NCBI GenBank assembly: GCA_039621445.1
Contig: CP154957.1
Location: 27,326,541 to 27,390,540, forward strand
DNA length: 64,000 nucleotides
Direction: 5' to 3'
From: Euglena gracilis
Taxonomy: Eukaryota > Euglenida > Euglenophyceae > Euglenales
Positions within the stretch are counted from its first letter, which is position 1; every line of letters begins with the position of its first letter. The translations under genes and the position numbers were made by a program. The notes below the pieces were generated by a model. That model was not told where the DNA came from. It was given only the letters and a program-made list of their open reading frames with translations, and searched no databases. Below, in pieces: positions 10,774-19,700 of the stretch.

Positions 10774-13700
10774 CAGCAGGCATTAGCAGTCCTTTGTAGG
10801 TTTGCTTTGAGATTGTTGAAGACATTTCATTCATACATACCCTCCTCCCTCCCTCCCTACCTACATATGTGCCTCACCCCCCTCTGGCTAGCCGAAGGCC
10901 GGCCCTTTGAACGAGACTGACCCCCCCCCCCCCATGACAGATTTTGGCTCCCGAGGGGGGTCTGTACTACCGACCCCCGAGACGGTTTCCATGAAATATG
11001 CTTCAAAAACAAGAAATCCAAGGTGCTTTTTCTGGCAGTTTTTTTTGCCTCTTTTTTTTTTTTTTGCATTTGTCCTTCCACAAAATGGAAAATTGGATTT
11101 TTTTTCATTTTGGATGTTTTTTTGATAATTTTTTTGGCAGTTTTTGAACTTGGTAGGATTCAAAGTGTGGATTGGGTGTTTCATGACAAGTTTTTTCATT
11201 GAAGTTTCCCCCTTTTTGGTGCTTTTTTTTGTAAAAAAACCAGCTGCTCCAGGACCCCTCACTCCATTCACGCCTCTTGCCATTACAGAGCCATTACAAA
11301 GAAGACCAACTCTTGCTGAAAAAAACACAAAAAAGTAAAATTTGAGGTTTCAAAAAAATCCCAAAAACTTCAAAAAAGGCGCACAATAATCATTAAAAAA
11401 AACAACGGGTGAAGAGTCATTTTCACTTTTTTCCTGGATCCCTGATTTCCTGTGATCATTTTTTCTGGATCCCTCATCCCTGCTTTCTGCAATATAGTTG
11501 CTTGTCAAAAAAGATGAAGAGCCAAAAGAACAAGGGGGGTGAAAATCGTTTCAGATTTTTCGAGGGTATTGGATTCTACTCCAATGGATGGAAACATAAC
11601 AAAGCAATGATGCCAACGCCAGTGTAAAGTCTGCTGCTGCTGAGCCCCCCGAAGACAGTCTCACACCCCGGGTGTCCCGCTGGCGCGTAGGAGTTCGATT
11701 CTGTCAATTGACATTCTTCTTTATCCCTCTGATGGCCCTACTTCTGATTTGTACGCATTCCGAACGAGCATTTCTTCTTTGGTGCCGCGTCTTCAAACGC
11801 ACCTTGGAGATCACAGGCCCTGCTTTTGTAAAGTTTGGACCAGGCCTCCCTTTATTTCTTTCCATTGGTGCATGGTTTGCCATTGATGCCTTTTTTTTAA
11901 GCCTTTCTTTTTCTCCCATGAGCTCTTTGGTAAAACCAAGGGCGTGCTGAAAGATTTCAAGAGAAACAAAAAGGGTGTGATTTAGAAGACGTCCTCAGGT
12001 TTATGCGGGTGCTTACAAAACCCTGTCCAGCACGGCAACCACAAAATCCAAATTGAAGCAACCCCTTGCAAACATGCAAAAATGCAGGAAATCTCAAAGC
12101 CTGGCAATAACAAGCGTTTAATAGCACATGTACACTGGTTTTTTGATGGTGGAGGTTTTGGTGTGTCGTTTTTGGGACACCGTTATGTGGGGAATGCTCT
12201 GTTCCTCATGAGAATTGCTTTTTCCCCAACACACACTGAAACTAATCTTTTTTATTTGAGGTGGGGGGTTTCGGGCAGATGATGCACAAGGTTTATGCGC
12301 TTTTTTTGTCTGCAACAGTGATCTGAAAATGGACCAAAAAAGAAGCAAAATTTTAACTCTTACTTCTGGTTTGAAGTTTCAAAAATTAGATCCCAGTGCT
12401 TAATTTCATGTTGTGTGCCTCGAAACCTGCAGGTTTCAATTCGGACAGTTTCCCCCAAACCAGATGGCATATACATGGCAACGCTTATTTATTGCCCCCC
12501 CGGGGGGGCATTAGTCGTACCTACCGGGGCCTTCGGCCTCCAAGGTAAAACTATTGGCACCCCCCCCCCCCTGTTCCCCCTAAGGAATTCTGGCCAGCGC
12601 GGGAAATTTTTTTTCACGAGCGAATATTTTTGGGGTTATTGTTAGGTTCAGGGTCAGGGTTAGGGTTAGGATTAGGAATTAGGATGAGGGTTCGGGTCGA
12701 GGAGGCCGTTGGGCCCAATTTTGGTTTAATTTAGGTCCATTTTTGGCTATGTTTACGCCTAAATTTTGTCCGATCTCGGCCTAACTTTTTTCCTAAATTG
12801 TCACCCTAACCCTATTTGTGACTTTAACCCTAACTCTCATCTGAAGATTAATAAAAAAAATTTGCGAATCGTGGTGCGAAATTACCAAAATGGAGTTGGC
12901 AAAGGAAGTGGGACCCCCACCCCCAGGTTAAACTACTGGTCCCCCTGGGGGGGGGGACCAGTAAATTAGCGCTGCCATATGTGTGAATATATATATATAT
13001 ATATATGTATATTATAATATTATATATACAACCATTCTTTCTTTGGTGATTGGGGCCAAAATCTGAAATTGATAAGAAATTTCGCCGATTTTGCATTTGC
13101 CATTTTAGTGCAAAAAAGCATTTCATTTGACCATTCGGAACAGAGGCCTGGACTGGTCAGTGGGCTGCAGTCCGCAGTGACATCTTCCCCAAGGCCTTCT
13201 GTGAAGTGCTGTGTGATTTGCACGCCAACGTTACCCCCCACAGCCTTCGACAGACTCGCCGCATCATCAAAAGGAGCCTCGGGGCAGAGGTCGAGGAAAT
13301 ATTCGATGAGTTTGACCCGAACTCAGGATCGATTTTGTCCATTCCTGCACCCGGTGTACAAACGCCATCCTATCGACGTAACAGGGTTCTCTACCGAAGT
13401 GAGAAGTCTATCTCACCCAACGTTGCTGTTCATGAAACTTGGAGAACGTTACAAATATAGATTATCTGTATTACATGTTTTTATTATGTATATGTTACGG
13501 GTGCATTTATGGCCGACTGCCGCCTCTGGCAGGGGGGTGTGTGTTTCCATTTTGGACCAACCTGTGTGACAATTTGTTCATTTCTTTTGGAAATCCCGCC
13601 GGGATGGGGGTGCGCTTGCAATGGACCGCCGCCTTTGGTGGCGGGGGGGGGGGTGATTTTGTTTGGACCCAGCGCTTGTAGCTGCCCCGCAATTCTGTTA

Positions 13701-16700
13701 GGCGGAGTTTAATAATATATCCTGTGTAATTTATTCTTTTCATCTAGTTCAGTTCAATTGTGAAGTTTCAGTTCGTATTTTGCATTGTTCTTCACTCATT
13801 GGTTTTCAGGTAATCAGTTGTTGTCCCAAAAGATGTTTCCTGACGAATGAAACAGTTTTGTGGTTGGAGGCAATGGTGTTCACAGTCCGTTTCCATTCTT
13901 TGTTGACCCTCCAATGTTCTCCAATTTTGATCCTGCCTCCAGCCTGTGGGGTCTGGCTCCATTGCTCAGGTCTATTTTGCGAAGCTTAAGGAGACCGGGG
14001 AGGAAGTGGCGGTCAAGGTGTGCCACCCCAAGGTGCAGCAGCGCATTGCGGTGGACTTTTACTGCATCCAAGTGTTGGCCAAGCTGGCAGACCGGTGGGC
14101 ACCTTGGGTCAGACTTCCACTCGAGCTGGATTATGGGCTTATGGGTGCTTTTCATCTTAATTTTTGGGAGGACCAATCCACATGGGGTTTAACCTTCACA
14201 AGTTTCATTTCCATGCACCTGGAAAGTTCTCTTGGATATTCCACAAACTGTCACATACTCAGCAATGACGAAGATAATGAGACAGTGCCCCCCATGTCCA
14301 ACAAATGCCGTTGTCCAAAGATAGCCTCCCTGTTCGGAATACAGTTTTTTTTTTTTGCTTTCCTGAACCCCCATGCTCAAAGGACACCCCTGTTTGGATT
14401 TGTTGTCAGTTTGTTGTTCATAGCACACGGGGGGGGGGGGGGGGGGGGGGGGTAACAACACCTTGCAGATAAATACGGGGTTCAAGCCTGAGGTGGATGT
14501 TCTAGTCAGCACTTTTTTTTTCCCCCGGCCGTCGCGCTGAACCAACCCTCTTTAGCCTTGCAGTTTGTGCAGTTTTCCCACCTTTTCCACATTTTTCGGG
14601 GGAACTGCGCACAAGAAATTTTGTCCCTTTTTATCTTTCAATGTGACATTTTTAGGGAGGGCATGGCTACAGCAAAATTTTGTACGTTCTGAAGGACTCT
14701 TCACTGTACGCAGTTTTTTTTTTTTGCACTTTTTCGAAGAATATTGCAGTTTTTTTGTGCATTTTTGTGTGGTGCGGTGTTTTGCCTGGCTGATTTTTGT
14801 TTAGGGGTTGATCCTGGTTGGGAAATGTTGCTCAAGCCTCGTTGGGTGGATGGGTTCATAAGATCCGGGCATTTTACCACAAGTTGTCGAACAAAGCAAA
14901 AAATAACAACAACAAACCTTTTTCAGGAAACCTCTTTTCTCTGGTGCTGAAAGGAGGGGCCACAAATAAAGTGAAACACAGAAACATAGAAAGCATGCTC
15001 CTCCTATGTCCCACGGACAAAGCTGAAAGAGGGTTGGTTCAACAGCAAGGATTCACGCCGTAAATTCAGACACCATTCTCATCACAACAAACTCGGTGCA
15101 AATCTGTACTGGATGGACTACCCAGGCATCGCGCAACAGTTTGCACGAAACTTGAGCCTGCAGGTGGACCTCAGGTACATCCAGGGGCCGCTGTAAGCAC
15201 AAACTTCCCAATCTCAGCTGAGTTGCATTGCATCTTTTGTTCCCTCTGCCATCTTTGTATAACCCTTCGTATTCACCCTCTCATTTTCCCAGGTTTTTTT
15301 TGCAGTGAGAAATTTGAGAAATACCTGGACCGATTTGAAGGCAATTGTCCCCTGCCCCCGAGGCAGAAAACCTGAATGTCTTCAACGAGAATTTCCGCAA
15401 GAGCCACTACATTATCTTTCCGAAGCCGATCCTCGCCACCGACCTCGTTCTGGTGGAGACGCGCGTTGACGGCCGCCCTCTGGAGCGGTATTATGGCGGA
15501 GATGGCACAAAGAGTCCCCCCGAGGCGGTGCTATCTTTCTCATTGAAGACTAGTTTCCCTTTTGGGAGGGAAATTTTATTTCATGTATGCAAAAAAGGGA
15601 TGGATGTTTTTTGTACGTAATTTATGCCAGAACCAGTTTCAGAGCCTCTGCAAGCTGGCAAGGAGCTTAAAGTTTGATTGCCTTAAAAATCAAAAATAGT
15701 TTTATAATTATCAATTTAAAACGAAATGCACAATCACAGAGCGATGATGGCGGTGGCATTGATGGTTAAAGTGATGATAGAAATGGATTTATGATGGGCA
15801 GCAATTGCATCAACGGTTGTTATTGCAGTTACAAAAACATGGGTAAGCTCATCAGTTGTGATTGATGAAGTAATATTTGCCTGCAAATATAAACTCATTA
15901 ATTTTGACATCAGAAACGGGTTTTGAATTTGGATTGGCACCAAGCCAAAATCGCTTTTATCAACCTCTGGGTGACCTTTGGGTAGATGTCCCTTCAAAAA
16001 GCTTCAAAAAGGGGCCCACTTTATTTACTGAAGCCCTCTCATTCTCTGAATGTATTGCTAAATGCCTGATTCATCACCATCACCAGAAGCCCTCACGCTG
16101 CACCTTTTTCTGGTGCATGCAGAATGCTTCTCATCATTGCCACTTTCATTTTGTCCTGAAGAATTTGTTCTTGTGTGTTATGTCGCCCAACGTTGCTGGA
16201 TTGACACAAATCACCAAAAATTTGGCCACTCCTGTGCTGTAGTGAACGTCCTCACCCGCCGACGTGGGCGGATGAGGTGGATGTGGGTGGATGATTTGGT
16301 TGTTCAAGGTTTAAGTCAACTCTGCCTTTTTACCGTTTTTGTCAGCTGCACCATGGTGACTTGATTCCGAAGGCTCTTAATCTGCAAAACCTCATTTTGC
16401 ACGGTACCGCAATCTGTTCAGAATTAGGTCTGTGGAATTCAAGGCCTACAGAGGAGGAATTCCCCTCCGGCTGATTTTCAGTGCAGAGTGGTCGAGGAAA
16501 TGACTCTTTCGGAATCCGGCACCGTTTTGAAGATCGTCCTGGTGTTTTTGGTCAGTGAAAAAAGTGAGGGGCAAAAAGGACACTGAAATACGATCGGCCC
16601 GGCGGAGCGCTTCCAGGCGGTGTTTGTGTAAATCCCGGTGAAATAAGTGACTGCCACCCAGAAGCCGATTCACTTGTTCTCATTTCAAAAGGTATCGATG

Positions 16701-19700
16701 TTATGGAAACCGGTTTTCAATCAGTAATGATTTGCAATTGGAGTTAATTTGATTTGGTGTCTTACGGCTCGGCCGTTGCACTGCCTCGGCCGCGGTGCAC
16801 CGCCATCTCGCCACGGCGGGGGCGGACCTGTTCCTCCAGATGCTGCTCACTGACAATTTCTTCCACTCAGGCTGAATTTCAAGGCGTGGCCGACCCCCCC
16901 CCCCCCCCGCCCCCCCCAAGGGGGGGGGCAGTGGGCTAGAGGCGAAAAACAGCGCCAGGCAGTGCACAGAGGGGGAAGGCGGTGCCTGTCGGTGGGTGGG
17001 CAGGCACGAACCTCCCTGGGTTCGTTGCTGCATGGTCGTGGGCAGAAACTCGCTATTTTTGGCTGCGATAATGGCAGCCAGAGAAGCCGAGTTTTTTTTT
17101 TTGTTGGAGTGCCTCGGGCCGAGTGTCCTACCCCCCCCCTCTCAGGGTTGCATCCTGGACAGTCTGACCGGCTCTCCAGAGCGCTCCGAGACCTCCATGC
17201 TCCCAAGGGTTGGTCAAAATCCAGCCTGCTGCCATGCGGACATCCACCCGGGGAACATCCTGGTCAGCTACGGCAAGGCTGACCCGCTGCCCTTCCTGGC
17301 TGTGCTGGACGTTGGGGTGTGTCAGACGCTGACGAAGCACCAGCGGGACGTGTCCCACGAGTTCCTGCGCGCGATCGTGACCGGCGACTGGTTGCACGTG
17401 GGTGACGCGGTGCTGAAGATGGCGCAGCGGCAGGACTACTGCGACGTGCACAAGTTCTCGGAGGTGTGGGTCCCTCACTGCCCCTGCCCAGACGGCCCAA
17501 ACCTTTTGGTGGACCCGAAAAGGCACTCATTTTTTCGGACCTCCGCTGCACTTCATTTTTTCTCAGGCACTTCCGTTTTTTTTCATCTCCCCAAGCGGAT
17601 GAAACTTTTTTGATTGGCACATGAAAATGGTTGAAGTTTTCACATGCTTCTGTGCATTTCTGTTCAAGTGACCCATGTGAATGGCTCATTTCATTCTGTT
17701 CCTTCTCCATCGACGTTTCCAAAACACAAGCAAAATCATTTACTGAACCTCTCTCCCTCAGTCCAGCCCGCAGTTATTGTGAGTTCCTTGATGTAAATGG
17801 AAATTGATTTGCATTTTTCTGCGAGGTGGTTGCCATCCCGGCTTGCACCTAGCCCCCCCCGCCTGACCACAAAGCAATGTGTTTCGTTGTCTGAAGCTGC
17901 ACATTTGCCATAAACCCCCCAAATAACGGGGCGGGGTGCCCCGTTATTGGCACCATCTTTTCGACCTTCCCCCCTGCCCCGTTATTTTTGGCACTACCCA
18001 TCATCATCAAACATTGGATCCCGCCCCGAGTTTTACTAGTGGACCCCCCCCCTGAAGGGATAACTGGTAAATCCCTGTATGAATGTTTGTACACATATGT
18101 ATACATGTATGTACTCGCGGCAGGCAAGCGTTGTGGAATATTTTCGTCCTCGCTAACCCTTTGGGCCAAAAAAACTGAGGATGCCCCGTTATTGGAACCA
18201 TCCTTTTCGGCCTTCCCCCCACCCCGTTATTTGGGTATTGCCCACTTAAAGGGCATTGCCCCGTTATTTGGGGGGGGGTTATAGGAGAGAAAGAGTGGTC
18301 TCAGAAGGTTTCGTTCCTTGTTTGAGGGCTTTGCATTGATTGGGGTGTTAGTTGTGTTAATTTGAGGTTCAGGACAAATTCGGATATGGCGCACAATCAG
18401 GACCATTGTACCAGTGTATTTAGTTTGGCCTGGGGGTGACTAGAGAGGGGGTCGCTGAGCTCTTATCTCTTTAGAGTAAGAGCGAAGCTTACCACTAGGG
18501 AAAAGGGGGGTGGAACACCCCCCCCCCCTCCCCCGGCCCCCCTTTGGTAGACCGTGAAAACCGCGGATTATCACCATGACCCCGGCCTGGTTCCCGGAAT
18601 TTTTTTTTTCAGTCGCGAGCGACTGGATTTCCAGTTTCCGAATCACCTGGGTTTGACCCCCCAACTCCCCGCCAGGCCCGAGTTATTCACGCGCGAAGGG
18701 GTCCAAACTGGGTAGGTTTGGCCCCCCCTGGATGAGCCCCCCCCCCTTTGGACTCTGCCATTTCGGGCCCAAAAATGGATATTTTCAAAGTATCTCGAAA
18801 ACGATGCAAAATCAAAGGAAATGTCCGGAGACCTAAATTGAAGCCCTTGGAAAGCCCTATCAACTGGTGTTTTGGTTTCCACGCAACTCCCCGCCTAGCC
18901 CGAGATACGGCCGTTTTTCGGCCCAGAGGCCATTTTGTACACGTTTCCCACTGTCCGACTATATAAGTATCTCGAAAACGATGCAAAATCAAAGGAAATG
19001 TCCGGAGACCTAAATTGAAGCCCTTGGAAAGCCCTATCTACTGGTGTTTTGGTTTCCACGCAACTCCCCGCCTAGCCCGAGATACGGCCGTTTTTCGGCC
19101 CAGAGGCCATTTTGTACACGTTTCCCACTGTCCGACTTTGCCATTTTCAGGGGGGTGGGGTCAAAAAAAATCAATGTTTTCAAAATTTCTTGAAAATGGT
19201 ACAAAATCAAAGGAAATGTCGGGACCTAATTTGAAGCCCTTGGAATGCCCCATCTACCGGTATTTTGATTTCCCCGCAACTCCCCGCCTGGCCTGAGATA
19301 CGGCCGTTTTTCGGGCAATTTGGGACATTTTGTACACTTTTTCCACTGTCAGACTGAGCCGTTTTCGGACAAAAAGTCGAAAAAATCCAAAAAAAACGAA
19401 AAAATATATTGGCCCAAAACCATGTTTTTTGGCCTCCTGGACCTAGAAAACCTGTTTTTGAGCCGAAAATGAGCGTTTTTTTTTTGACCCCCTGGCCCCC
19501 CCCGTTTTGGGCCTGAATCCCGTGGACTTTTGGGTCATTTTCGGATAAAAAAAAGTCGAAAAAATCGAATATTTTTTTTGCCCGAAACCATGTTTTTTTG
19601 GCCTCCCGGACCCGGAAAAGGTGTTTTCGGGCCGAAAACGAGCGTTTTTCGACCCCCTGCCACCCAGCTTTGGGCCTCGATCCCTTACATTTTAATCGAA

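Noticed and set aside
14095-15069. GT-AG alternative for intron 4 of the ADCK2-like gene
   Set aside because: It keeps frame but adds a His-rich segment absent from the family. The CAG/CTG cut gives APWMDYPG and has complementary ends.
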